The notes beneath the pieces are model-generated. The model had not been told where the DNA came from. It was given only the letters and a program-made list of their open reading frames with translations, and searched no databases. The position numbers and the translations under genes are program-made. Of a stretch of 64,000 nt of DNA, positions 25,792-35,755 are shown one piece after another. Where the stretch lies: NCBI RefSeq assembly GCF_016862195.1, contig NZ_BOMM01000040.1, positions 62,001 to 126,000 of the forward strand, in the 5' to 3' direction. Positions within the stretch are counted from its first letter, which is position 1, and the number at the start of each line of letters is the position of its first letter. The DNA is from Paractinoplanes ferrugineus (GTDB taxonomy: Bacteria > Actinomycetota > Actinomycetes > Mycobacteriales > Micromonosporaceae).

Positions 25792-27805
25792 CTACCTCTC
25801 GATGTGGACGACGTGCACGGGTTCGGTGGCCGGTCCCAGCCGCACGAAGTTGTGTTCCGACCAGTTCCAGCGCTCGCCGGTGATCAGGTCGTGCGCGATG
25901 AACCGGTCGTGCGGAGCAAGTCCGAGGTCGGCCAGGTTCAGGTGGATCCAGGTGTCCCGGGTGTGGTCCGGTTCCAGGTTGACGACGACCACGATCACGT
26001 CGTCGCGGTCGTAGACCCGGCGGGCCTTGGAGAACACCAGGATGTGCTCGTCGTCGGCGTGATGGAAACGCAGGTTGCGGAGCCGGTGCAGAGCCGGGTG
26101 GGCGCGGCGGATGTTGTTGATCAGCGTCAGGTACGGGGCCAGGGTGGTGCCCGCCTCGTCGTGCTCGGCCCAGTGCCGGTCCTTGTACTCGTACTTCTCG
26201 TTGTCGATCTGCTCTTCGGCGCCGGGCCGGGCGACGCGTTCGGTCAACTCGTAGCCGGCGTAGATCCCGTAGCTGGGGGCGAGGGTCGCGGCCAGAGCCG
26301 CCCGCATCTTCCACGCCTCGAGCCCGCCGCGCTGCATGAACGGGGTGAGGATGTCGTGCGTGGTCGGCCAGAAGTTCGGCCGCATGTAGGCGGCGGCCGG
26401 GCCGGCGAGCTCCGTGGCGTACCGCTGGATCTCGTCCTTGGTGTGCCGCCACGCGAAATAGGTGTAGGACTGCTGGAAGCCGATCTTCGCCAGGGTGTGC
26501 ATCATCGGCGGGCGGGTGAACGCCTCGGCGAGCCAGATGACGTCCGGCCGGTCGGCGCCCACCTCGGCGATCAGCCGCTCCCACAGCCACAACGGCTTGG
26601 TGTGCGGGTTGTCGACGCGGAAGATCGTGACGCCGTGGTCGAGCCACAGCCGTACGACACGCAGGATCTCCGCGTACAGACCCTCGGGATCGTCGTCGAA
26701 GTTGAGCGGATAGATGTCCTGGTACTTCTTCGGCGGGTTCTCGGCGTACGCGATCGACCCGTCGGCCCGGGTGGTGAACCACCGCGGATGAGCGGCCACC
26801 CACGGGTGGTCGGGGGCGCAGTTGAGCGCCAGGTCCAGCGCGACCTCCAGGCCGAGCTCCCGCGCACGGGCGGTGAAGGCGTCGAAGTCGGCGAAGGTGC
26901 CGAGGTCCGGGTGGACGGGTGTCGTGGCCGCCGTCGGACGAGCCGATCGCGTACGGCGAACCGGGGTCGGCCGGCTCCGCGGTCAGCGCGTTGTTCCGGC
27001 CTTTGCGGTTGACCTCGCCGATGGGATGGATCGGGGTCAGGTAGACCACGTCGAAGCCCATCCCGGCCACCGCGTCCAAGCGCTGGGCCGCCGTCCGGAG
27101 GGTGCCACTGCGCCACTCGCCGGTGCCGTCGTCGAACCGGGCCCCCTCGGACCGCGGGAAGAACTCGTACCAGGCGCCGAACAGCGCACGTTCCCGCTCG
27201 ACCAGCCAATCGAAATCCCGCGACGCCGTGACGTGATCGCGCAGCGGCCGGGCATCCAGCACTGCCCGGACCTCGGCGGCCACGCCCGCGCCGAGCCGGT
27301 CCTGCGGCGTGCGCCCCGAGTCGCGCAGGCCGGCGATCGCGTCCGTCAGCACGGTGAGCTCTTCCTTGCCGCGGGGCACCTCGGCGGCGGCCCGGTCGAG
27401 CACGCGAGCGCCTTCCGCCAGCATCAGCTCGACGTCGACACCGGCCCCGACCTTGATGACGGCGTCGTGGAACCACGTCCCGTACGGGTCGGTCCAGCCC
27501 TCCACCCGAAAGGCCCACCTCCCGGCCCGGTCCGCGGCGACGGTGGCCGACCAGGCGTCGAGCCCGGCATTGACCCGGTCCATCGGCACGCGGTGCTCGA
27601 GCCCGTGCGGGTCGGTGAGGATCACGGTGGCGCCGACCGCGTCGTGCCCCTCCCGGAAGACGGTCGCGGTCACCTCGAACTCCTCGCCGGTGACGCTCTT
27701 GGCCGGCCGCTCACCGCGCTCGACCACCGGACCGACGTCGACCACCGCGATCCGCCCGATCGTTGCTCGCACCACGACACGACTCCCGTCAAACCAGATC
27801 GGCAC
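25792..27805 (-). pseudogene. glgE: glgE, alpha-1,4-glucan:maltose-1-phosphate maltosyltransferase, with one +1 frameshift
   Basis: GlgE transfers maltosyl units from maltose 1-phosphate to glucan. The N-terminal part (27805 to about 26920) runs GRIAVVDVGPVVERGERPAKS through YLTPIHPIGEVNRKG to SSDGGHDT. The C-terminal part continues in another frame: HPWVAAHPRWFTTRADGS, the nucleophile in FRVDNPHTKP, acid/base in WLAEAFTRP, third Asp in TTHDIL, ending at 25792. One extra base in the GGG at 26917-26919 (CCC on the coding strand) explains the break; removing it gives about 670 residues, normal for GlgE, with all catalytic residues. So it is either recently broken or a sequencing error in a homopolymer. 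The shifted frame stays open to 25640. Confidence 0.88.
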
Positions 27806-27938
27806 TGCGGACGACCTTCAACGCTTACCCGGTACGCCGCCGCCATATCCGGCCGTTCCCGCAATGTTCACCACGGCAATCCCCCCTCGACCCCACTACC
27901 GCCTGCGACGCCGGAACCTTGATCGTTACCCTGGGCTG

Positions 27939-28781
27939 GTGATTCAGCCGGCCGACGGGCACGTACACACGGAATTCTCCTGGGATGCCCCCGACGGCTC
28001 CATGGAACGGACCTGCGCCCGCGCGGTGCGGCTCGGCCTCCCGGCCGTCGCGTTCACCGAGCACGTCGACTACTCCCGGTGGTCGGTCGACGAGGTGGTC
28101 CTGCGGCAGTCACCGCTGCGGCGCGAACTCACCGGCCCCGACGGCGTGCTGGTCCCGCCCGAGCTGGATCAGGAGGGCTACCTGGCCTCGGTGGAGCGTT
28201 GTCGTGAGCTTTTCCCCGCGCTGCACGTCATCAGCGGCGTCGAGCTGGGCGAACCCCACTGGAATGCCGTACCGGTCGCGAAACTGCTCGGCACCGGCCA
28301 CTACGAGCGGGTGCTCGGCTCGCTGCACGCCCTGCCCGTCGACGGCCGGCTGGTCGAGGCCAACGCGCTCTACCGGCAGCGTCCGGCCGTCGAGGTCATG
28401 CGGCTCTACCTGGCCGAGATCGCCGACCTGATCGTCCGCTCGGACGCGTTCGCGGTCCTCGCCCACCTCGACTACGCCATGCGCGGCTGGCCCGCCGAGG
28501 CCGGGCCGTTCGACCTGCATGCCTTCGAGGACGAGTTCCGGTACGCGCTACGCGCCCTCGCCGCCTCCGACCGGACGCTGGAGGTCAACACCCGTATCCC
28601 GCTGGCCTCGGAGATCGTCCGCTGGTGGCGCGAGGAAGGCGGCAAGGTGGTCACCTTCGGCAGCGACGCGCACGTCCCCGACGCCGTCGGCACCGGCCTG
28701 TCCACGGCCGTCGACATGGTCGAGGCATTCGGTTTCCGGCCGGGTCGTCACCCGTACGACAGGTGGACCCTCCCCGGGTGA
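27939..28781 (+). CDS. PHP-domain phosphoesterase (histidinol-phosphatase-like)
   Basis: A 280-residue PHP-fold protein. Metal-binding motifs: DGHVHTEFSWDA (HxH), FTEHVDY (EH), the Glu of ISGVELGE, the LGSLHAL His, the LAHLDY His and the final GSDAHVPDAVG. The layout matches HisK-type histidinol-phosphate phosphatases, but related PHP proteins hydrolyse other phosphoesters and no his genes are near. GTG 27939 gives the usual short lead before the HxH motif. Divergent from glgE; its stop lies 32 bp before the tRNA array's left end. Confidence 0.8.
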   Translation: MIQPADGHVHTEFSWDAPDGSMERTCARAVRLGLPAVAFTEHVDYSRWSVDEVVLRQSPLRRELTGPDGVLVPPELDQEGYLASVERCRELFPALHVISGVELGEPHWNAVPVAKLLGTGHYERVLGSLHALPVDGRLVEANALYRQRPAVEVMRLYLAEIADLIVRSDAFAVLAHLDYAMRGWPAEAGPFDLHAFEDEFRYALRALAASDRTLEVNTRIPLASEIVRWWREEGGKVVTFGSDAHVPDAVGTGLSTAVDMVEAFGFRPGRHPYDRWTLPG

Positions 28782-28813
28782 CGATCTCCACAGCGGAACG
28801 GCACGAGACGTGG

Positions 28814-28892
28814 AAGCCTTGGGGGGACTCGAACCCCGCGCACTCGGACTCGTTTTGCAGACGAGCAGCTCCACCCGGAACTCGCCAAGGCC
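28814..28892 (-). tRNA. tRNA-Cys (GCA), divergent
   Basis: Acceptor GGCCTTG pairs with CAAGGCT (first pair G-U); discriminator U, as in tRNA-Cys. Anticodon arm CTCGT-CTGCAAA-ACGAG gives GCA, and the T-loop is TTCGAGT. Oddities: base 8 is G instead of U, and the variable region is about 10 bases. Leftmost member of the minus-strand array. Confidence 0.72.
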
Positions 28893-28898
28893 ACGACC

Positions 28899-28971
28899 TG
28901 CCCGCGAAGGGATTCGAACCCCTGACCCCCGGTTCCGGAAACCGGTGCTCTGTCCACTGAGCTACGCGGGC
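28899..28971 (-). tRNA. tRNA-Arg (CCG)
   Basis: Complete cloverleaf: acceptor GCCCGCG/CGCGGGC, D-arm GCTC...GAGC, anticodon arm CCGGT-TTCCGGA-ACCGG giving CCG, T-arm AGGGG-TTCGAAT-CCCTT, discriminator A. 73 nt. The CCA end is not encoded. It is 4 bp from the broken tRNA-Tyr. Confidence 0.92.
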
Positions 28972-28975
28972 ATGG

Positions 28976-29034
28976 TGCGAGCGGGAGGACTCGAACCTCC
29001 TGAGCACATGTGCAGCCGGTTTACAGCCGGCCCC
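28976..29034 (-). pseudogene. tRNA-Tyr (GTA), 3' part, separated from its 5' part by an insertion
   Basis: This piece carries the anticodon arm GCCGG-CTGTAAA-CCGGC (GTA), a long variable arm (TGCACATGTGCTCA), the T-arm GGAGG-TTCGAGT-CCTCC, acceptor strand CGCTCGC, A and an encoded CCA (28973-28975). The partner acceptor GCGAGCG is not next to it but at 36237-36243. Joining 29034 to 36219 makes an 84-nt class II tRNA-Tyr with a 5-bp D-stem. Confidence 0.85.
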
Positions 29035-29043
29035 TTAACCGAA
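29035..29043 (+). repeat. Left end of outer element, TTAACCGAA
   Basis: TTAACCGAA directly follows the tRNA-Tyr 3' part. The same nine bases start the inner element at 30405. An inverted repeat (AACTT-CGACGA-AAGTT) follows at 29042-29057 and may be a recombinase site. Confidence 0.75.
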
Positions 29044-29212
29044 CTTCGACGAAAGTTGATATTGGGAAGATGATGGGCAACCTGACCGCGGCCCGGCTGC
29101 GGCGGACTGCAGTCAGCCCGGCACACCTCGGCGGGATCACGGCCGCGGAGGGGCGTCGACACCAGACATCGTCGAGAGTCCGACCCTCGCGACCTGGTAC
29201 CTTCCCGGACTG

Positions 29213-29695
29213 ATGACACAACGTTTCGGTGACCGAGCGAGATTCTGCGTGGAGGTGGGCGAGACCACGCCTCCCGCACTCCGCGTTGTCGATCTCTGGG
29301 CGGCCGGCAAGTGGCTCACCACTGACGACAACACGGCCTACACTCCTTCACTGTCCCACTACATGCGACTTGAGGCAGATCGTGTGCGCCGGGGTGACGT
29401 GCCGTCCTGCCCCTTTCCTGGCCGTCCGCCGGCGGAGATTTTCCAACTGCTTCGGGCGGACGAGACAGAGTTCGCGCAGCAGTTTTGGTTTATGCGTTGG
29501 AGCGAGATCGTCGACAACGTGTCAGCCTTCGCCTACCTCGATGACGACTTGGTGATCATGTTCGGGTTCTGGAGGACAAACCACCGCTTCACAGATGATC
29601 TGGGCACAGGTTTTGTTACCAGAATTCCTCCGGCAGAGTTCGCGTCTATCGCCAATGCGGCAGCCGACTCGCTGGATGCCGGCGTCACTCAATAA
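29213..29695 (+). CDS. Cargo protein of unknown function (160 aa)
   Basis: An acidic 160-residue soluble protein with several aromatic conserved-looking stretches (ARFCVEVGETTPPALRVVDL, AAGKWLTTDDNTAYTP, FWFMRWSEIVDNVSAF, LVIMFGFWRTNH). Base composition is clearly lower in G/C and codon use looser than in the chromosomal part, fitting transfer. I do not recognise a family. Its small size and acidity resemble immunity-type or stand-alone accessory proteins, but nothing proves this. ATG 29213 has no strong ribosome site. It is the first gene inside the outer element. Confidence 0.6.
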   Translation: MTQRFGDRARFCVEVGETTPPALRVVDLWAAGKWLTTDDNTAYTPSLSHYMRLEADRVRRGDVPSCPFPGRPPAEIFQLLRADETEFAQQFWFMRWSEIVDNVSAFAYLDDDLVIMFGFWRTNHRFTDDLGTGFVTRIPPAEFASIANAAADSLDAGVTQ

Positions 29696-29735
29696 ACGAG
29701 TGGTTGAGCGGCGATTAGCCGCGCCGGCACCAGCT

Positions 29736-30107
29736 TCAACGGTTGCCGGTCAGCCTAGCGGCAACACGGTCGACTAGCGCCGCAAAATCATGAACATCAT
29801 TTAGCTCAACGTATTCCGTAATCACTTCGTCGCTTGCGACTGGAACGTAATCAACATCAACCCACCCGCCAGCATATAAGACGAACTGAGCTTCCGAAGC
29901 CTGCCCTTGAAGACGGAGACCAAGCGACATGGGCCTCCGCACTTGTTCTCGGTCTGTCAATAATGGCGCTGGCCAGTCGGCTTCATTGTCGATCCACGTC
30001 GGAGTCTCGACGATAAGACCGAGCCTCAGCCACTTCGCCCGTCGGCGCCCGATGAGAGCGGCCGCTTCATCGAGGTCCAGATTGCTGAGGTCGATGCGGC
30101 GTTCCAT
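29736..30107 (-). CDS. Cargo protein of unknown function (123 aa)
   Basis: A 123-residue acidic protein (start MERRIDLSNLDLDEAAALIG, then RRRAKWLRLGLIVETPTWID; C-terminal VELNDVHDFAALVDRVAARL). Composition is lower in G/C than the surrounding chromosome. Family not recognised. It lies 40 bp from the convergent 160-aa gene and just downstream, on the same strand, of the recombinase remnant. Both may be accessory genes brought by the transposon. Confidence 0.55.
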   Translation of the reverse strand: MERRIDLSNLDLDEAAALIGRRRAKWLRLGLIVETPTWIDNEADWPAPLLTDREQVRRPMSLGLRLQGQASEAQFVLYAGGWVDVDYVPVASDEVITEYVELNDVHDFAALVDRVAARLTGNR

Positions 30108-30161
30108 AGCTAGGGGGTTCCGCCCAGGTGAAGAAGCCCCTTGTGAGGGTTGCTGGCAGGA

Positions 30162-30404
30162 TCAGTCGAGCGAAGCCCTGATCAGAGGCATGCCGATATT
30201 GGTCGTCTTACTTTTGGCGATGGTGCGGTCGAGGCTTGCCAGTTTAGCTTCGGCAGCCGTGAGGCTGAACTGCAGTCCTTCGACTTCGCCGAGCCAACCA
30301 TTATGCCGGGCCTCACTAACGCGGGCGGCGAGGTTTCGTGCTATCTCGACCAGGCGCCCTCGCTGCTTCGGATCAACTCGAAGCATCGGACAGCGAATGC
30401 AGGC
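30162..30404 (-). pseudogene. Large tyrosine recombinase, last 80 residues (3' piece of split gene)
   Basis: This piece begins exactly at the inner insertion point with GCC TGC ATT CGC TGT: the ACIRCPMLRVDPKQR segment that completes a zinc-ribbon-like CKHEH/ACIRCPM pair. It then has a helical tail (NGWLGEVEGLQFSLTAAEAK) ending at the stop at 30162. The same tail (CVRCPLLRVDPAQLPRL, GWIGEVAAIETTMAAAAQK) ends the inner element's recombinase. The upstream part of this gene is at 35768-36184; joining 35768 to 30404 is in frame. Confidence 0.8.
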
Positions 30405-30579
30405 TTAACCGAAGTGATCTTGAAGCGAGGGAACACGACAGTCCATTCCAGCCATCACCCCGAGTCATGGGAGGGGTGTCGAATCTGGCGCCCTGGGAGT
30501 ATCGATGTCGGACTAACAAGAAGAGGCGACCCGGAGACGAGCGGCGTGGGCTGCTTAATTTGACGGCGGCGCGGTCGAT

Positions 30580-31848
30580 TCAGCGTAAGTCGATCTCGAC
30601 TTGTTCCGCTGTGAGAAGGTCCAGCAGATATTGCAAGGAGACCGCTGGGCCCAGCCTGCGTCGGTCGTAGCCGTCCACCAAGTGCTGCCGGGCGACGATG
30701 GAGTTGTGCCAGGTCAGCCGGAACGGTGTCCGCGCGCCGAAGCCGCCGTGGAGACAGTCGTCGAGGGCGTCGAGGTTCCACCCGAAATAGCCACCGGGGC
30801 CGTTGATCGCCTCACCGATCGCGCAGTAGAACCCTTCGATGTCGGTTACGAACCGGCCGTCGAGATCGTACGTGGCGCCGGCGGGCCGGTCCGGCGCTGC
30901 GGGCACACGGCCGAGAGCGATACCAGCCCAGTGGTGACGAAGTTCCCGGTCGTAGCCGGCCCACAGATTCTTCTCGGCCGGTCGGCCGGTGCGCCAGTGG
31001 CCCAGCATGTCGAGCACGCGTGTCGGGAACGGTTCCCTCGGGTCGCTGTCGATGGTGATGTCGAGAAGACCGGCACCGAGTCGCGACGGCTCGCTGGCCT
31101 GGACGCTACCGGACACCGCAGCACCGACGAGGTGCCCGGTCGAACCGTCGGCAGCGACTACATGCACCTCGGCGAGGATCCGACGGCGACGCTCAGCGGC
31201 CGTGGTCGACTGCCCGATCGCGTCGAGCGCGGTCAGCAACGCAGGTGCCGGCCGGCAACCGCGCAGCCTGACTTGTGGTACCGGCGGTGCGGCCTGGTCG
31301 CGGAACACGCCGGTCAGGTCGAGGCAGGTCCCGTAGCGTTCCTGGCCCCCGCCCAGGAGAACGAAGTCCGAGGTGTCACGAGGACGTCTCACCGCATCGG
31401 TGCGGTCATCGACATCGACGAAGCCGCTGAGGTCGACATCCACGGTTCCGGGCATGCTGGTGCTGGGACGTCGACCCAGCACGATGACATCACCGAGGTA
31501 CTCGCCCGACCAGACCGGCGGTGTTCCTGGCGGTGGCGAGGGCTCGGTGATGGCGACGTCGCCGAGCCAAGCCTGATCCGTACCGAGTGCCTCGGCGGGG
31601 AGCCGATTCAGTAGATCGGCGAGTGCACCCTCCGGCGCGCAACCGACAAGCGTGAAATGTTCTCGCGGTCGGGGTGGTAGATCAACGAACAGTCCCTCGA
31701 TCTCCACACACCGTCCCAGCGGGATGTCGTCGTAGCAGTCATCCAAGCCGACCTCGCCGAGGAGCAACCAGCGGAGGCCAGCCCCGGACTCCTTTTCCCA
31801 TCGCCGCTGCCCGGGCAAGGGGGCTTCGGGACCATCGATCACTGCCAC
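30580..31848 (-). CDS. Barstar-domain protein (cargo of inner element)
   Basis: A 422-residue protein. The C-terminal about 90 residues are a barstar fold: DLDGRFVTDIEGFYCAIG, then GGYFGWNLDALDDCLHGGFG and FRLTWHNSIVARQHL, with the Trp/Asn-Leu-Asp-Ala helix that blocks barnase-type RNases. The first 330 residues are a large acidic region of unknown fold (RWLLLGEVGLDDCYDDIPLG, PREHFTLVGCAPEGALADLL, SDFVLLGGGQERYGTCLDL). Barstar-like proteins are usually inhibitors/immunity proteins; no barnase gene is visible nearby. ATG 31848 is about 80 bp after the recombinase stop on the same strand. A decayed paralogue is at 38501-38745. Confidence 0.8.
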   Translation of the reverse strand: MAVIDGPEAPLPGQRRWEKESGAGLRWLLLGEVGLDDCYDDIPLGRCVEIEGLFVDLPPRPREHFTLVGCAPEGALADLLNRLPAEALGTDQAWLGDVAITEPSPPPGTPPVWSGEYLGDVIVLGRRPSTSMPGTVDVDLSGFVDVDDRTDAVRRPRDTSDFVLLGGGQERYGTCLDLTGVFRDQAAPPVPQVRLRGCRPAPALLTALDAIGQSTTAAERRRRILAEVHVVAADGSTGHLVGAAVSGSVQASEPSRLGAGLLDITIDSDPREPFPTRVLDMLGHWRTGRPAEKNLWAGYDRELRHHWAGIALGRVPAAPDRPAGATYDLDGRFVTDIEGFYCAIGEAINGPGGYFGWNLDALDDCLHGGFGARTPFRLTWHNSIVARQHLVDGYDRRRLGPAVSLQYLLDLLTAEQVEIDLR

Positions 31849-31930
31849 ACGGTCACCCTATCGACTTGAGTTTGCGATCAACTTGTCGGGAAAGGGGATG
31901 TCAGGACGCTTCCTGGCGGGATACGCGTTC

Positions 31931-34343
31931 TCATCGGTCCGGCCTACGCGAGTTCGATCGGCCCGCGGACGGGCCGACATCCGGCATACCGAGGTGAACG
32001 GGCGACTGACAAGCAGTACGCATGGCTTCGAGCTTTTGAGCCGCCGCTGCCATGGTGGTCTCGATCGCGGCGACTTCGCCGATCCAACCTTGATCTTTGG
32101 CCTCCTGCAGCCGGTCGGCGAGGTTGGCGTGGATCTCCTCCAGCCGTGGTAGCTGGGCGGGATCGACCCGAAGGAGTGGGCACCTGACACACGCGTTTTC
32201 GTGCTGGCAAGGCGTTCCATGGTCGCGGCCGCAGGTGCCGAGGGCGACCTTCCGCAGCTCGAAGTGGGCGAGGAACTGGTCCCATTCGGCGGCGGTGAGT
32301 TCGCGGTATTCCGCGCTGGGGCGTTCGGCGCGGCGGCGGGCGATGAATGCCCGGTGGTGGGTGATCACGTCGTCGGGGTAGATCGCGGCGTACCCCATTG
32401 TGGTGTCGACCGTGGCGTGGCCGCAGACCTTGGCCGCGATGTGTGGGGGCAGCCCGGAGCGGATGGCGTCGGTGACGAAGATCCTCCGGGAAGTCGTGGG
32501 GCCGCCACTGCAGCGGCTGTCCGCCGGCGACGATCCGCGCGGTGTCGGACATGGGGACCAGGCATTCCCGGATGTAGCTGCGGGTGAGTGGCCGGTCCTC
32601 GGTGCCGAAGCGCTGCTGGAACAGAAACGGCATCGGCGGGCTCCAGGTCTGCTCGAACACGTCGTAGGCGGACACCAGCGGTAGGGCGGCTTGGCCGGCG
32701 CGGACCCGGAAGATGATCGCGGTCAGTACCTCGGCGAGCTCGGGCGAGACCAGCAGCAGCCGCTCTGCGTCGGTCTTCGAGGGGGCGACCTGCAGCATCG
32801 GCACGACCTCGCCGGTGGTGGGCAGGGTGTAGGCGATGAAGCTGTAGTGGGTGAGTTCCAGCATCTCCTCGATGCGGATCCCGGTGTGCCGCAGCACTTC
32901 CACCGTCGCCCACGACCAGAATGCCGCCTCATCCTCATGGGTCAGATCTCGCCGCTTGCCGGTGGCCAGGTCGGTGGCGAAGACCCGGCCGGACTGGCCC
33001 ACCCGGCACCGCTGGAGGTCCTGGCCGGCCACGGTGAACCGTCCTCCGGCGGGCGTCTCCTGGGCAGCGTTGAGTCGCTCTTCGGCGTCCTTGCGCTGCT
33101 GCTCGACGGCTCGTAGCAACGTGGGCATCAGCGGCAGTTGAGTCCGGGTCCGCTGATCCATCCGGGCCTTGACGCGCGCCTGGGCCTTCTTGCGGGTCAC
33201 CTCGGATGCTTTGATCGGACAGGGTGCCACCCATGGCGCCCATCGGGCCGGGTCGTCCGCGGCCCAGCGGGCGATGTCCTCGTAGAAGGCCCGCACGAAG
33301 ACGAGCTCGCTGCGGTAGTTGACGCGAGCACGGACGGGTTGGCCGTCGTCGTCGCGGATGTAGGCCAGCCGTTCCTTCCAGGCACGGGCGACCGCCGGTT
33401 CCAACCGCAGCGAGTCGATGCCGGGGTGGTGCAGTTCCAGGTCGCGCCAGAACAAGGGGCAGAGGGTGCGGGCGACCGAACGCAGCGAGGTGTGATCGAG
33501 GTCGGGTGCCCGTTCGCTGAGGTACTCGACCAGCAGGTCGCGGACCGGCCGGCACTCGATGGCGCAGGCGTCGACGATCTGCTCGATGCTGCGGCGCCCG
33601 TCCAGCCGCAGCATCCGCAACCGTTCCGGGGCCGCGGCCGGCAGCATGCCCGCCTTCTTCAACGCCGCGTAGAACAACGGCCGGTCGGCGCTGCCGCGGA
33701 AGTGGTGCTCCTGCAGCGCTCTGGTCAGCTCGATGCAGTCGCCCACGGTGATGTCGGCGACAAGGCCGCCCTTGCGGATCACGATCCAGGTGAGCTTGTT
33801 CATCGCGTCGGACTTGGCCCAGTCGGCCGCGTGCCCGGTGTGCCGCTCGATGTTGCTGAATCCCTCAGGGTTCGTGGCCGTTCTGGTCTCGGCGAGCATC
33901 AGAGCGTGGCGTTGCCGCAGCAGCCATCGATAGCCTGGCCGGATGACCTGTCCGGCCACCAGCAGCGCCAGCCCGCACGACAACTCGTCACGATGATGAC
34001 GCCGGACCGGGGCACGCTCGCGCAGCGGCAGATCGGCCCAGTCGAAACCCGCGGTGTCGGCTCCACTGGCCAGCCACCGGTCCTGCCAGGTATCCCCGGG
34101 CTGGCGCTCAAGCCAATCCAGCAGCTTGCCCAAACCGCGTCGTCGCGTCTTGTCCCGGGTGCGGCCGGTGCTCGGGTCGGTGAACGCCTGCAGCAGCCGT
34201 TCCGTCAACGCTTCCCGGCTCTGGCGGGTCTGCCACCAGCCTTCCTCGTCGGCCCGCGGCTCCCATTCGCTTGGCCGGGCCGTCGTATCGGCGTCGACGA
34301 TCCCGGTGGTGGCGGCCGCAATGCCCGGCGCTGCGATCGTCAC
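31931..34343 (-). pseudogene. Large tyrosine recombinase (TnpB-like), one +1 frameshift
   Basis: A reading frame of about 800 residues from GTG 34343. It has a long helical N-terminal region, core-binding region, box I RHTGIRIEEMLEL (catalytic Arg), then LQWRPHDF; the frame breaks there. In the other frame it continues RRIFVTDAIRSGLPPHIAAKVCGH and MGYAAIYPDDVITHHRAF (box II with the nucleophile region), ending in a Cys-rich segment CQHENACVRCPLLRVDP. One extra base in the GGG at 32488-32490 (CCC on coding strand) explains the break. Its GTG overlaps the upstream recombinase stop (GTGA). The size and second position match the larger recombinase of Tn554-type elements. Confidence 0.8.
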
Positions 34344-35595
34344 TGCGTGTCTCCGCCTGTGGTCGCGGCGCCGAACAGGGTCGTCAGCACCTCGGGCCGA
34401 TACCCGGGTGCCGGCGGCGCGGGTGGCTTGGCCAGCTCGGCCCGCTGCCGCTCGTGGTGGGCAAGGACGCGGGTGATGACCTCGTCCGGGGTAGGCGCGG
34501 TGTAGATCTCCGTGGTGGTGATGTGCGCATGTCCCAGCACCCATTGCACGTCGGACAACGTCAGATTCGGGTCACGGACCATCCTCTTGGCGGCAGAATG
34601 TCGCAGGTCATGCAGGGTCCAGTTCGCGCCGAGCGCCGCGTTCGCCTTGTTGAACAGCATCCTGACGGCGTCGTAAGTCAGCGAGCGAACGGTCGGCGCA
34701 GCGTCCACCACAACGCCTAGTCCGGCCCCTTCGGCACCAGATCCCGCACTTCCTGCTGGTAGAGTCGCAGCCACACGAACGCGTCCGTGGACGCCGGTAA
34801 CTGCTGCAGTGCCCGGCTCCCCTTGCGGACCACGCCGATCACCTGCTCCTCCGGAACGACCAAGCGCTGCCGGACGCCGAGCAACTCCGACGCGCGAGCA
34901 CCGGTCGAGATGTAGAACGCGATCAGCGCCCGGTCCCTGTTGCAGGACAAGGCCGCGAACAGGTCGTTGAATGCCTGATCGGGAATGCTCCGCGGCGCTG
35001 GCTTGGGTTCCTTGGGCTGGTACATCGCTCGCCTCGACGGACGCCGGAACGGCTGCATCGGGTTGTGGTGAGCATTGAGATGGTCGTCCTCGGCGCCCCT
35101 GCTCTTGGGGAACGGGTTGACCAGCGGCCGGCCGTGCATCTCCCGGTGGTACTCGTAGAACGATCGAATCGCGGCACGGGCATGCCGCCGAGTTCGGGCC
35201 GCGTAGTTCTCGCCGGATGTTGCCTTGCCGGTCACCGGGTTCACCGAACCTGCGGCTGGTGTGTCAGGACGGCGCTGTCGCGGTGGCTTCTTGCTGATTT
35301 TCAGCCACAGGGCGAAATCCCGAGCCTCAGCCCGGCCAGCGGCATGCCAATCGATGCCGACCGCGCGCAGGAACCGGAACCACGCCAGCAGTTCGTATGC
35401 GTAGGAGCGCAGCGATGCTGGGCTGGCGTCGTCCGCGAGCATGTGGTGCAGGAACTCGCTGACCGCTTCCACCTCGACGCCGTCTTCGTCCAGAACTCGA
35501 AACGGCCGCAACCGATCGGCGGTCTCGTCCACGCGGCCGGCCCTGTCGACCTTCAACGCTGCGACGTTCCTGAACGTCGAACCGGGCTCTGCCAT
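34340..35595 (-). pseudogene. Smaller tyrosine recombinase (TnpA-like), decayed
   Basis: About 418 residues if repaired. The N-terminal part has a SAM-like core-binding domain (SPASLRSYAYELLAWFRFL) and box I FYISTGARASELLGV; the C-terminal part has WTLHDLRHSAAKRMV, VQWVLGHAHITTTEIYTAP (HxLRH, GH, Tyr). Between them the frame reads VPKGPD, a TAG stop, then ALWWTLRRPF and goes out of frame before RSLTYDAVRML. So there is one nonsense codon (about 34717-34719) and one lost base (about 34690). This double damage is unlikely to be sequencing noise. ATG 35595 starts about 165 bp inside the right end. Coupled by GTGA to the larger recombinase. Confidence 0.82.
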
Positions 35596-35755
35596 CTATA
35601 CCTCCGCTGGCCGTCGAGCTTGACGACCGGGAGATGACAGCAGATCAGGGCCGTCGCCCACAGTCACCCGCAAGGAGGACTCGGGCTCCGGACAGAGATC
35701 CGACGTCACTCTCCGTTGACTGTGCGGGAGTCCGATGGAAGGTAGGCGCTATTTC

